NCBI GenBank assembly: GCA_018269005.1
Contig: JAFDVK010000012.1
Location: forward strand, 620,001-684,000
Direction of reading: 5' to 3'
Length of the DNA: 64,000 nt
DNA from: Acidobacteriota bacterium
Lineage (GTDB): Bacteria; Acidobacteriota; Blastocatellia; Pyrinomonadales; Pyrinomonadaceae
Made by a program: the position numbers and the translations under genes. Numbering within the stretch: the stretch's first letter is position 1; each line of letters begins with the position of its first letter. This document shows positions 8,785 to 17,136 of the stretch, in pieces. The notes under the pieces are model-generated. The model made no database searches. It was not told the origin of the DNA and was given only the letters and a program-made list of their open reading frames with translations.

Positions 8785-11340
8785 ATGGCGAAAGAAGCTA
8801 GTACTATCGTTGAAAGCAAAGCGGCACCGCGCAGGAAGATGAGCGGTATTTCGATGTTCCTGACGGCGTTGATGCTCGCCTTATCGGCGGGCGGCCTGAC
8901 GGGCGTTCTTGCGTCGTATTATCTGAACAATTCGAGCTACACGACCGCGGTCTCGGCCCTTGCGACGTATCGTCCGCCGCAGGTAACTACGATCTACGCT
9001 GATGACGGCGAAACAGTGCTCGCCGAGTTCGCCATCGAGAAACGAATTCCGGTCAAGATCCAGGATGTGCCCGACCGCGTAACCGACGCCCTGCTCGCGA
9101 TCGAAGATTATCGGTTTCGCGATCACATCGGCATCGACCCGTACCGTATCCTTGGTGCCGTGTTCAAGAACGTTACGACCGGCAGCACCGAAGGTGCCTC
9201 AACCATCACGCAGCAGCTCGCAAAGAACCTTTTTCTTTACAAGGATCAAACCTATACGCGCAAGGTGAATGAGTGGGCTGTCGCTCTCCAGATCGAACGG
9301 CTTTACACAAAGGACCAGATCCTTGAGATGTATATGAACTACGTCTTTCTGGGAGCCGGAGCCTACGGTTTTGAGGCCGGTGCAGAGACGTACTTCGGCA
9401 AACACTTGAAAGATCTTTCGCTCGAAGAAGCGGCACTTCTTGCCGCGATCCCAAAATCGCCCGAATACTCGCCGACGCGCAATCGCGAGAAAGCAAAGAT
9501 CCGCCGCGACCTTGTCCTCGATCAGATGGCGAAGTATTTTCCGGAGAAGTATTCGCAAGCCGAAGTAGATGCGGCGAAAGCGATCCCGATCAAGCTTGCT
9601 GATACTGCCTACTATCAGTCTTTGCCGAAATCCACCGCGTGGGATTATCCGGTCGAAGAGATCCGCCGTTACCTCGAACAAAAATATACGACCCGCGTCG
9701 CACAGGGCGGATTAAAGGTCTATACGACGATCAATGTTGCCGCGCAGAAAGAAGCGACAAAAGCGATACGCGAGGGCCTTCGAGGTTATGACCGCGGGCA
9801 GCGTTGGCGTTCGGATTATAAGAATATCCTGCTCGATGAGAACGACCAGCCGCTCTTTACCGATCAGAAAGACATAGATAAGGCTCTTGCTTCGTACAAG
9901 CATCCGGATTGGTATGGCGATCAGTACGAGGTCGGCGAATACATCAAAGGCCTTGTGGTGAAAGCCAACCCGGGAGCGGATGAGGTCGGTGTTCGGTTCG
10001 GTCTGTACAAGGCTGTTGTCCGGGCCGGCGATATGGGCCGCAGCGGGAAGCGCCCGACGGCCGAGCTAAAGCCGGGCTACCTTGCGGAATTTGAGATCAA
10101 GAAGGTCGATGACGAGAAGAAGACGCTCGATGTCGAGCTCGAACAAGTGCCTGAGGTGCAGGCGGCGATCGTCTGTATCAATTCGCACACGGGCGAGATC
10201 GTTGCGGAGGTCGGCGGTTACGATTTTCACACGAGTAAATTCAACAACGCGACGCAAGGATTACGGCAAACAGGCTCGTCCTATAAGCCGTTCATTTACA
10301 CGGCAGCCGTTGAGGACGGAATGACGCCGGATATGACGGTGAGCGGTGCCCCGATCAAACGCGGAGGCTGGACGCCGCACAACTACGATGGCAGCTTAAG
10401 CCACCCGAACGTCCCGATGAAGATCGCACTTGCGAAATCCTACAACATCGCGGCGGTCCATTTGCTTGAGCAGGTCGGAATACAGTCGGGAGCGCAGATG
10501 GTGCGGCGTTTCGGCATCACGAATCCAATGGCTCCGAGTCTGCCTTCGGCCTTGGGAGCGAGCGAGGCGTCGCTTCTTGAGATGACGTCGGCATATTCGA
10601 CTTTCCCGAACAAGGGTGTGAGGATCTCGCCCCATCTGATTCGAAAGGTCTATAACCGCGACGGCGCTCTTCTTGAAGAATTCGACGGATCGAGTTCGCG
10701 AGTTACCAGCGAATATGTTGCTCTGACGATGGTTCAGATGATGCGCGGTGTAACCGCGGGCGGCGGAACGGCACCCGGAGCAAGTGCCGCGGGCCAACAA
10801 CTCGCCGGCAAGACCGGAACGGTGAACGACCACACGGACGTTTGGTTCATCGGCTACACGCCAACATACGTTACAGGTGTGTGGATGGGCAATCCTTTAA
10901 GAAAGACGAACCTCGGTAACAGCATGACGGGCGGCCACGGCGCATTGCCGTACTTTAACGCCTTTATGAACCAGTTCATGAAGGGCAAGCCGCGCGATAC
11001 GTTCCCAGGCCCACCGCCGATGCCTTCCGACATCAAATCTTTAATGGAGCGAAACAAGCGCGAAGAGCTTGAGAAGCTTCAGGAAGCAGACATCGCGGGC
11101 AAGAAGACCGGTATTGAATTCACACCGGGCACAAAGATCGAGGACGACCCTGCGCTGCTGCCGAAAGAGAACAACACGGGTGACGGTACGCCGGATGGTG
11201 ACGGCAGGCCTGACAAACCGCTTACAGGTGAGCCTTCGACAATAAAGCGTCCGGAAATAAAACAGCCGGCGAAAACCGAAGGTCCGCCGGCTGAGAAGAG
11301 TACACCGCCTAAACGAAAAGGCAAGAAGGGCGACGGTTAG
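8785..11340 (+). CDS. Penicillin-binding protein 1A (bifunctional glycosyltransferase/transpeptidase)
   Basis: This 851-aa class A PBP has a cytoplasmic N-terminus, one membrane helix (residues ~22-46), a GT51 domain with catalytic Glu107 in AIEDYRFRDHIGID and STITQQLAKNLF, and a transpeptidase domain with S498-SYK, S552-YN and K676-TGT. The last ~110 residues are low-complexity, Pro/Lys-rich and probably disordered in the periplasm. It ends the mre operon. Its TAG stop overlaps the stop of the convergent esterase by four bases. A class A PBP at the end of an mre-rod operon couples both synthase types to shape control. Confidence 0.94.
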   Translation: MAKEASTIVESKAAPRRKMSGISMFLTALMLALSAGGLTGVLASYYLNNSSYTTAVSALATYRPPQVTTIYADDGETVLAEFAIEKRIPVKIQDVPDRVTDALLAIEDYRFRDHIGIDPYRILGAVFKNVTTGSTEGASTITQQLAKNLFLYKDQTYTRKVNEWAVALQIERLYTKDQILEMYMNYVFLGAGAYGFEAGAETYFGKHLKDLSLEEAALLAAIPKSPEYSPTRNREKAKIRRDLVLDQMAKYFPEKYSQAEVDAAKAIPIKLADTAYYQSLPKSTAWDYPVEEIRRYLEQKYTTRVAQGGLKVYTTINVAAQKEATKAIREGLRGYDRGQRWRSDYKNILLDENDQPLFTDQKDIDKALASYKHPDWYGDQYEVGEYIKGLVVKANPGADEVGVRFGLYKAVVRAGDMGRSGKRPTAELKPGYLAEFEIKKVDDEKKTLDVELEQVPEVQAAIVCINSHTGEIVAEVGGYDFHTSKFNNATQGLRQTGSSYKPFIYTAAVEDGMTPDMTVSGAPIKRGGWTPHNYDGSLSHPNVPMKIALAKSYNIAAVHLLEQVGIQSGAQMVRRFGITNPMAPSLPSALGASEASLLEMTSAYSTFPNKGVRISPHLIRKVYNRDGALLEEFDGSSSRVTSEYVALTMVQMMRGVTAGGGTAPGASAAGQQLAGKTGTVNDHTDVWFIGYTPTYVTGVWMGNPLRKTNLGNSMTGGHGALPYFNAFMNQFMKGKPRDTFPGPPPMPSDIKSLMERNKREELEKLQEADIAGKKTGIEFTPGTKIEDDPALLPKENNTGDGTPDGDGRPDKPLTGEPSTIKRPEIKQPAKTEGPPAEKSTPPKRKGKKGDG

Positions 11341-12074
11341 TCGCCGCAGAAAAGGCCGAGGTAATAGGGCAGCATTCGACGCCACCAGACCCAGTCGTGG
11401 TTGACGTCGTAACCCCAAACATCGAGCCTATGCGGAATGCCTTTCGAATGCAGGAGACCGGAAAACTCGCGGCTTCGGTCGGGAGCTTCGAACGAACCTT
11501 GCCCCGTTACGATCACGATCGAGTCCGCCTTTTGCAGACGCGGAAGGTGATAATCGTCGTTGAGGTGCTTTAGGTACATCGCCGGATTGTTGAAATACAC
11601 ATTGTCGTCGAAATAGCTTTCGAGATAATTGTAGATATCGTAGCTCCCGCTCATCGCGATCGTTCCGCGAAACTGATCTGAGTGCTTGAAATAGGTATTC
11701 GCGGCCAGGAATGCACCAAGCGACGCTCCCGTGGTCAGCGGCCGGGCATCAGGCCCGCACTCGTTGCGGATCAGCGGAAGGACCTCTTCCATGATGTATC
11801 GGTCATAACGAGCGAGCATCTCGACCTTCCAAGAGGGCGAGCTCTCGCGGTTCAACAAGCTGTACTTGTTGACCGAATTGATCGAATAGGCCCGGATCTT
11901 GCCCGCCTCGATAAAGTCCTTGATCGAATCCACCAAGTAGAATCTTTCGTATTCGAGATAGTCGGCCGCTGCCGTCGGGAACATCAAAAGCGGATAGCCC
12001 GCGTGCCCATAGGCTACGAGCGGCATTTCCATTCCGAGATTGTGGCTGTACCACGAAGTTATTTCGCGTCGCAT
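11337..12074 (-). CDS. Putative esterase (alpha/beta hydrolase, esterase D-like)
   Basis: The 245-aa protein has no signal peptide and resembles the PF00756 putative esterase family. The likely nucleophile is S118 in the elbow TTGASLGA, and the likely catalytic His is H226 in NHDWVWW. A Glu/Asp from the EAPDRSREF loop or GYDVNHD could complete the triad. Substrate is unknown; relatives act on short acyl esters. It is convergent with the PBP1A gene. A strong leftward terminator separates it from the lipoprotein gene upstream, so it has its own promoter. Confidence 0.75.
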   Translation of the reverse strand: MRREITSWYSHNLGMEMPLVAYGHAGYPLLMFPTAAADYLEYERFYLVDSIKDFIEAGKIRAYSINSVNKYSLLNRESSPSWKVEMLARYDRYIMEEVLPLIRNECGPDARPLTTGASLGAFLAANTYFKHSDQFRGTIAMSGSYDIYNYLESYFDDNVYFNNPAMYLKHLNDDYHLPRLQKADSIVIVTGQGSFEAPDRSREFSGLLHSKGIPHRLDVWGYDVNHDWVWWRRMLPYYLGLFCGD

Positions 12075-12088
12075 ATATCGTTTGCTCC

Positions 12089-12122
12089 AAAAAAGAGGTT
12101 TTCGACCGGAGCCGAAAACCTC
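12089..12122 (-). terminator. Rho-independent terminator of the leftward lipoprotein gene
   Basis: A perfect 10-bp stem (GAGGTTTTCG at 12095-12104 with CGAAAACCTC at 12113-12122, 8-nt loop) is followed on the minus strand by TTTTTT (12089-12094). It lies 40 bp past the stop of the lipoprotein gene at 12162. Confidence 0.85.
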
Positions 12123-12161
12123 AATTCTACAACTAACTGTCGATATTGCTAAGGGCTGAAG

Positions 12162-13100
12162 CTATTTCGTCACGGTGATCTCCCGCGTTGTCGAATTATA
12201 GCCGCCGTTCTCGATCACCTTTCCGTTGCGGTCTTGCAGCTCGAGCTTGATCGTGTGTTTACCGGGTGCAAGGCCGTTCAGCCAGAGCGGTTCCCAGCGA
12301 TTGAACTGTCCCATATCGGTACCATCGACCCAATATTTCACGTGGCAAGGGCACGGATCGACCCCGACGACGCGTCCAGCAGGCGTCAAGTCGGTGTTCG
12401 CAACCCAAAAATCGACCATAATGTTGTCGGCGTCAGCACCCTTGTATTCACCTTTCGGACGGCTGTAAGTGAGCAGAGGCTTCTTCGGATCGACCTTTTC
12501 ATCGGCCTTCTTTTCGGGCGACGCAGCGTTCGCCATCGTGTTTCCGTCGGCCGTCGTTGTCGGTTTTGAAGTATCTGCACCGCCGTTCTTGACCGTGAAT
12601 GAGACCATTTGGAACGCGCCTTCGTTCTTATAGCTTTCGTGCCAGGGCCGCGACGGGAATACGCGTATCGTGTGCGGGCCGTCCGTCACATTCTTAAGGA
12701 CGAACGGCTTCGTGATGTCGTAATAGGCTTCATACGGCTGGTTATCGAGGATCACGTGGATATGGTTCCCGGTGTGCGTCGTCTCGTCCATTCCCGGCAT
12801 ATAGCCTTTCAGGTCGCCTGAAAGTTCCAGCTTTAACTCGACATCAGACCCCGAGACGACCGATTGGTCTTTCGGTTCTATGATCTTCAGCACAGGCTTT
12901 GCGGCATCCTGTTCTCCGCGGGCCTTCATCATTTCAGTGATCGCGGCTGGCCGTCCCATTGCGGTGACGGTGCTGTTAGGTGCGGCGCTGCCGCCATTGG
13001 CCGAATTCGCTGAGTTCGTATTATTTCCGGCCGACGGGCCGCACGCGGCGCCAATCGCCGCAAGAATTAAAGCCGATGTGATAAGGACTATTCGTTTCAC
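12162..13100 (-). CDS. Lipoprotein with two related Ig-like domains
   Basis: The start is GTG 13100, because GGAGGT lies 6 nt upstream; the longer frame would place that ribosome-binding site inside the gene. A lipobox IGAAC with Cys20 marks it as a lipoprotein, followed by an Asn/Ser/Gly-rich linker. Two halves share a pattern: HIHVILDNQPYEAYYDITKPFVLKNVTDGPHTIRVF and, later, CHVKYWVDGTDMG...LWLNGLAPGKHTIKLEL. Both look like beta-sandwich domains ending in a G(P/K)HTI strand, so an internal duplication is likely. A CPC motif precedes the second. Function is unknown; it is probably a membrane-anchored periplasmic or surface binding protein. Confidence 0.7.
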   Translation of the reverse strand: MKRIVLITSALILAAIGAACGPSAGNNTNSANSANGGSAAPNSTVTAMGRPAAITEMMKARGEQDAAKPVLKIIEPKDQSVVSGSDVELKLELSGDLKGYMPGMDETTHTGNHIHVILDNQPYEAYYDITKPFVLKNVTDGPHTIRVFPSRPWHESYKNEGAFQMVSFTVKNGGADTSKPTTTADGNTMANAASPEKKADEKVDPKKPLLTYSRPKGEYKGADADNIMVDFWVANTDLTPAGRVVGVDPCPCHVKYWVDGTDMGQFNRWEPLWLNGLAPGKHTIKLELQDRNGKVIENGGYNSTTREITVTK

Positions 13101-13127
13101 AAAAATACCTCCCAATTTGTCTGGTTG

Positions 13128-13802
13128 TCAGGAACTTGCCGGCGCAATTGCCGCAGCTTCCTTCGATGCGTATTCAAAAACCTCGCGGAAGCGTTGTTCG
13201 AGGCGGTCTTCGACCTCAGCGAGTGTTATGTCGCGTCCAAGCAGTTCTTCCATCGAGGTTACGGGTTCGCCCTCGCAGGCGATGATCCAGTTGTAGTAAC
13301 TAAGGTCGGTCGAGACGTTCAAAGCGAAGCCGTGCGTCGTGACCCAGCGTTTAAGGTGAACGCCGATCGCGGCGACTTTCCCTTGTGCCGTGTGCACGCC
13401 GGTGAGGCCTTCGATCCGAAAGGCTTCGATGTCGAAGTCCGCCATCGTACGGATCAAGACGTCTTCGAGGTCGCGGACATACCGATGTACGTCTTCACGA
13501 TGCGGTGAAAGCGAAATGATCGGATAGCCGACGACCTGCCCGATCCCATGGTATGTGACGCGTCCGCCTCGGTTCGTTTCAAAGACCTCGACCCCGAGTT
13601 TTCGCAGGATCTCGGCGGTCGCAAGGACCCCGTCGTTAGTGGCCCGTCGGCCGATCGTAAAGGTATGCGGATGTTCGAGCAAGGCGAGATAGTCTCTTTC
13701 CCGCCTGGCGATAACCTCGGCCTCAAGGCGAGCTTGCAGATCAAGCGCATCCTTATAGCCAACCCTTCCAAGACGTAAGACCTCTAAACTCCGACCGGTC
13801 AC
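13128..13802 (-). CDS. lipB: Lipoyl(octanoyl) transferase LipB
   Basis: LipB moves octanoate from acyl carrier protein to lipoyl domains of 2-oxoacid dehydrogenases and GcvH. Family motifs are clear: LEHPHTFTIGRRA, RGGRVTYHGIGQVVGYPI, GKVAAIGVHLKRWVTTHGFALNV (catalytic Lys) and IIACEGEPVTSM with the nucleophilic Cys. I chose GTG 13802, which places the conserved LRLGRVGYKDALDLQ near the N-terminus. A longer frame starts at GTG 13865 but overlaps the divergent gene at 13851. Neither start has a good ribosome-binding site. lipA is not in the window. Confidence 0.92.
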   Translation of the reverse strand: MTGRSLEVLRLGRVGYKDALDLQARLEAEVIARRERDYLALLEHPHTFTIGRRATNDGVLATAEILRKLGVEVFETNRGGRVTYHGIGQVVGYPIISLSPHREDVHRYVRDLEDVLIRTMADFDIEAFRIEGLTGVHTAQGKVAAIGVHLKRWVTTHGFALNVSTDLSYYNWIIACEGEPVTSMEELLGRDITLAEVEDRLEQRFREVFEYASKEAAAIAPASS

Positions 13803-13850
13803 ATCATTATGATAAGATTTTCGAACAGCTTTTAACAGGAAGGGAGAAGT

Positions 13851-14378
13851 ATGAGGTTTTTTCACACGGGTTTGTCAGTAGTACTTATAGGGACCGCTTT
13901 CGTTGTCGCGGCGTCGGCTCAGAAGACTCGACCGCGCCGGGCCGAGCCTTCAAAACCGCCGACCTCAAAGACCGTTCCTCCTCTTGACGTGCGGACCGCA
14001 CGCGAAAAGGTCGAGATTCAGCGGTCGAACACATCGCGATTCATCGACGTCCTTGGCCCGATCGCTCAAGAGATCGAGAACACGAGCGAGGCGGCGAAAA
14101 GACAGACCCTTCCCCGCACGACAGTAGATAAAAATGAGCAGAATAAAAAGCGCGTGATCACAGCGATCAGGAACCTAAGGGTCGGTATCGCAAACCTTGA
14201 ATCGGAGTTCCGCACAAGATCTTCCCTCAGGCGCTATTTGTCGACGATCCAGGGAGCGACCGACCTCGTCGCATCAAGCGAAGATCTGGCATTGGCGGGC
14301 AAGTTCGTCGCCGCAAAGGACCCGCTTCGCGATGTTTTAAAGAAACTCACCGATACCCTGAACGTAATGCCAAAGTAG
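13851..14378 (+). CDS. Exported hypothetical protein
   Basis: The 175-aa protein has a signal peptide ending near ASAQ (residues ~1-23), a basic Pro-rich linker and a predicted helical body (two long amphipathic helices, about 50-170). I recognise no family. AGGAAGGGAGAAG upstream of ATG 13851 is a good ribosome-binding site and supports the start. Its stop is 1 bp from the stop of the convergent thioredoxin-like gene. Confidence 0.65.
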   Translation: MRFFHTGLSVVLIGTAFVVAASAQKTRPRRAEPSKPPTSKTVPPLDVRTAREKVEIQRSNTSRFIDVLGPIAQEIENTSEAAKRQTLPRTTVDKNEQNKKRVITAIRNLRVGIANLESEFRTRSSLRRYLSTIQGATDLVASSEDLALAGKFVAAKDPLRDVLKKLTDTLNVMPK

Positions 14379-14379
14379 C

Positions 14380-15051
14380 TTACGGCTTCTTGATAGCCGC
14401 CGGTTTACTGGGATCACAGGCCTCGATGGCCGCTGTTGCGGTCGATTGAGGCTTTTTCGCAGCACTTTCGGCAGTCAGGCTGAGGGCCTTTCGAATGTAG
14501 GCCTCGCCCTCGGTCATTATCATCTCGCCGTTGATCACGTCTGCCCTTTTTACGAGCGTGTCTCCATCTTTTGAATACTTCGACGGATCGAGAAGGATGT
14601 ACCAAGGCGAGCCCGTGTACCGTTTGTCGCCAGTTTCCTTTCGATATTCGGAGTGTTTTGTCGCTCCACGCTGGGCACGGCTGACAGATTCATAAACGAC
14701 CGGAAAGGTAACTCCCATCGAAGTCAGATTCGTCTTCATACTGTCGACGGGGTCATATTCACCGACACCGACGATCTCGAGTCCCTGAGCCTGATATTTC
14801 TTGTAGAACGCCTCGAGTTTTGGAGCGTCAAAGCGCCAGTTCGGGCACCATGGTGCAAAATAGACAACAACGACGAGCTTCTTGCCCGCTGAGAGCTCGC
14901 GTAAGTCGAGTTCCTTTGAAATATCTCGCACAGTCGGATATTTCCAGTTCTGATACTTGATATCTTTATCGACGATCGGCGACTGCTCGTTCTGAGCAGC
15001 AATAGGCAATACAAAAGCAAGCGAGAGGACGAAGAGGGAAATTAGTCTCAT
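14380..15051 (-). CDS. Exported thioredoxin-fold protein with degenerate CPNW active site
   Basis: The start at ATG 15051 gives a clean signal peptide (MRLISLFVLSLAFVLPIAAQ); a longer frame from 15108 adds an atypical basic leader. The thioredoxin-like region includes KKLVVVVYFAPWCPNWRFDAPKLEAFYKKY and GLEIVGVGEYDP, as in TlpA/AhpC-TSA proteins. The usual CxxC is CPNW here, so only one active Cys remains. The protein therefore cannot form the normal intramolecular disulfide. It may act as an isomerase-like, glutathione/thiol-linked or structural protein. The C-terminus is Ala/Lys-rich. Confidence 0.7.
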   Translation of the reverse strand: MRLISLFVLSLAFVLPIAAQNEQSPIVDKDIKYQNWKYPTVRDISKELDLRELSAGKKLVVVVYFAPWCPNWRFDAPKLEAFYKKYQAQGLEIVGVGEYDPVDSMKTNLTSMGVTFPVVYESVSRAQRGATKHSEYRKETGDKRYTGSPWYILLDPSKYSKDGDTLVKRADVINGEMIMTEGEAYIRKALSLTAESAAKKPQSTATAAIEACDPSKPAAIKKP

Positions 15052-15171
15052 AAATGGAATTCCGGACAAAAACAAAGAGTAACGTCTAGACCGTAAACTT
15101 GGCAACATTTTTTCTAAAATGCCGGCAGTGTCCGATACTGAATACGCGGCGTGTTGTGCTAATGTTTAGCT

Positions 15172-15600
15172 ATGGCCGAAAAACCGACCGTTACTGAAAT
15201 CTTTCAATTTGCCCTCGATCTGCGAAAGTCGGCTCCGAACGGTACGTATGATGACGTAAAGAGCCGAATAGTTGACAAGTTCGGGTCCGGTCCGCTGCCG
15301 GATACCGCATATTTGACCATTCCCGAGTACGACAACATCGTTCCGGAAGAGGATTGGACATCGGGATTGCCGGTCGTCCTTCGCGGTATCCAAAACGACA
15401 GCTGGAAGGACGTTGCTCACGGCATCGTTATCAGCCTTGAGCAGGTCGAAAACTATCCTAAACAGTCCCTTCGCGAAGACGATCCTTCTAAGGATTGGCG
15501 TAATCGCAATGAAGGCATTGCCGACGCGGAAGCCCAAGTCTTGGACAAGTGGATGCCCGAGGAACTGATGGATCTTGCACGCCGGCAGATACAGCCTTAG
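15172..15600 (+). CDS. Conserved hypothetical cytosolic protein
   Basis: This 142-aa acidic protein has no signal peptide or membrane segment. It contains many Asp/Glu and Trp residues (IPEYDNIVPEEDWTSGLPVVLRGIQNDSWKDV). I recognise no domain. Its stop overlaps by four bases with the stop of the convergent MBL-fold gene. The preceding 120 bp separates it from the divergent thioredoxin-like gene and must hold promoters for both. Confidence 0.6.
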   Translation: MAEKPTVTEIFQFALDLRKSAPNGTYDDVKSRIVDKFGSGPLPDTAYLTIPEYDNIVPEEDWTSGLPVVLRGIQNDSWKDVAHGIVISLEQVENYPKQSLREDDPSKDWRNRNEGIADAEAQVLDKWMPEELMDLARRQIQP

Positions 15601-16358
15601 ACGTCGATCTTCATACCATCGAACGCAAGCAGGACCTCGCATGGCGGTGAATATCCGCGGGCGAGGTCTTCGAATTCTACGCCGTCCCATTCCGGATACA
15701 GGTGATTAAGCAATGCCGCTTTTGGCCGGGCGATCGAGATCAGTTCCATAGCGTCCGCCAATTCGAGATGCGTATCGACCGCTTTGTTCGTCACGAATGA
15801 CGATTCAACGATAAAGAGATCGGCAAAAGCGGCAAATTCTCCGATCCTCGCGTCAAATCCCGTATCAGACGTATAGCAAAGCGATCTTTCCTCGTCATCG
15901 AGCCTGATCGCAAGACTTTCGGGCTTGTGAGGCGTCTTAAATACTCGGGCGTTGCCGGAAAGCAGTTGGAACGCATCACCTTCCACAACTTCGACTATAT
16001 CGACCGGAAAATTCTGTTCTAGCAGGCGATAGGTTCCCGCCGAATCCTGAGCGTCAAACAGCGCCTTTAGCCCACGATGCCCGCAGATCGTAAGCGGTTT
16101 TCGGCGTTCATGCGTTTGAGCAGCATGCTTGATCCCGAACAGGAACGGCGCGAGGCCGCCTATATGGTCGAGATGAAAATGCGAGATCCAGATCGCGTCC
16201 AATTCCGCCCAGGGCAAACCTTCTTGTGCCATTCGATGGATCGACGGCGCCGAGCAATCGAGAAGGATCGAGCCCTTTGCGGTTTCAAGCCAAAAGCTCG
16301 TGCTGCTCCTTGTCGGATGCGGGTGTGATGTCCCGGAACCTAAGACGGTAAGCTGCAT
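15597..16358 (-). CDS. MBL-fold metallohydrolase, RNase Z-like
   Basis: The 253-aa protein carries the metallo-beta-lactamase signature H60-F-H62-L-D64-H65 (SHFHLDHIGG), an N-terminal LTVLGSGTSHPHPTRSST and later metal-binding positions (TSDTGFD and a C-terminal LNHLYPEW). This layout fits the RNase Z/phosphodiesterase branch of two-zinc hydrolases. It lacks the long flexible arm of genuine RNase Z, so the substrate could be tRNA 3' ends, cyclic nucleotides or another phosphodiester. It is transcribed divergently from the Fe-S regulator gene. Confidence 0.8.
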   Translation of the reverse strand: MQLTVLGSGTSHPHPTRSSTSFWLETAKGSILLDCSAPSIHRMAQEGLPWAELDAIWISHFHLDHIGGLAPFLFGIKHAAQTHERRKPLTICGHRGLKALFDAQDSAGTYRLLEQNFPVDIVEVVEGDAFQLLSGNARVFKTPHKPESLAIRLDDEERSLCYTSDTGFDARIGEFAAFADLFIVESSFVTNKAVDTHLELADAMELISIARPKAALLNHLYPEWDGVEFEDLARGYSPPCEVLLAFDGMKIDV

Positions 16359-16409
16359 GTTCTCTATCTTAGCGGCTTTTTATCCATTAGCTGAGCCACT
16401 TGCGCAATC

Positions 16410-16438
16410 TTGACGAAAAAATAATGATTTGAGATACT
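16410..16438 (+). promoter_or_regulatory. Sigma70-type promoter for the Rrf2 regulator
   Basis: TTGACG (16410-16415) and GATACT (16433-16438) have ideal 17-bp spacing, giving a start about 60 bp before ATG 16507. This is the best promoter match I saw in the window. If the regulator is IscR/SufR-like, autoregulation here would be expected. Confidence 0.6.
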
Positions 16439-16506
16439 GAGTTTGCGGAAAAATTGTGCTTTTACGGGCCCCCAAAGCCCCCGGACGATAGGAAAAGTAG
16501 GAAGAT

Positions 16507-16986
16507 ATGAAGATCTCTGCACAGGAAGAGTACGGGTTGCGCTGTCTTGTACAACTTGCGGCCCTGCCGGAGGGCGCAAGCCTGACCCTGCCGCAGATCG
16601 CTGAGCGAGAAGGCATCTCGACCGCGAATGCGGGCAAACTGATGTGGCTTTTGAACAAGGCCGGATTTGTTCACTCGACACGCGGCACGAAGGGCGGTTA
16701 TTCGCTCGAAAGGCCGGCCGAAGATATTCGCCTGAGCGAGATAATCAAGGTGCTCGACGAGGATGTTTTGAACAAGCACTGCGGCAGCTACACCGGCGTT
16801 CTTGATTCTTGCGTGCATAACGGCGACTGCGGGATCCGGCCGGTGATAATCGGACTGCACGCACTTGTGGAGAATGCTCTTTCGCAGATCACGCTTGCCC
16901 AACTCGTCGGTAGCGAGCGTTCGGTCGATGCGATGTTCCATCGCGTTCATTCTATTCATAGGACGGTCGAGCCGCAGGGAGTGTAA
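16507..16986 (+). CDS. Rrf2-family Fe-S-sensing transcription regulator (IscR/SufR-like)
   Basis: This 159-aa protein has an N-terminal winged helix (KISAQEEYGLRCLVQLAAL, then STANAGKLMWLLNKAGFVHSTRGTKGGY) typical of Rrf2 proteins. Cys92, Cys102 and Cys108 lie where IscR and related proteins bind a [2Fe-2S] cluster. Members repress or activate Fe-S assembly operons according to cluster occupancy. AGGAAG precedes the ATG. It lies just upstream of sufB, separated by a 116-bp inverted-repeat element, so it probably controls the SUF cluster. Confidence 0.9.
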   Translation: MKISAQEEYGLRCLVQLAALPEGASLTLPQIAEREGISTANAGKLMWLLNKAGFVHSTRGTKGGYSLERPAEDIRLSEIIKVLDEDVLNKHCGSYTGVLDSCVHNGDCGIRPVIIGLHALVENALSQITLAQLVGSERSVDAMFHRVHSIHRTVEPQGV

Positions 16987-17009
16987 GAGATTTTAACCAG
17001 AAGAAATGA

Positions 17010-17125
17010 ACCACAGAGGACACAGAGACCTCAGAGAAAAGAGATATTAGATAGCAATGAATATAGAAGCACTAAGGATTTACTCCCGACCCGTCGATCT
17101 CCGTGGTCTCTGTGCTCTCTGTGGT
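17010..17125. repeat. ORF-less 116-bp inverted-repeat element (CACAGAG family)
   Basis: Arms 17010-17037 and 17098-17125 (each 28 bp, built from CACAGAG units, starting ACCACAGAG) are inverted copies that match at 24 of 28 positions by eye. The ~60-bp core has no ORF. The right arm ends 11 bp before the sufB ATG. The arms are the same family as those around the GxxExxY gene at 25091-25525, so this may be a non-coding, MITE-like relative. Confidence 0.75.
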
Positions 17126-17136
17126 AAGTAGTTTTT

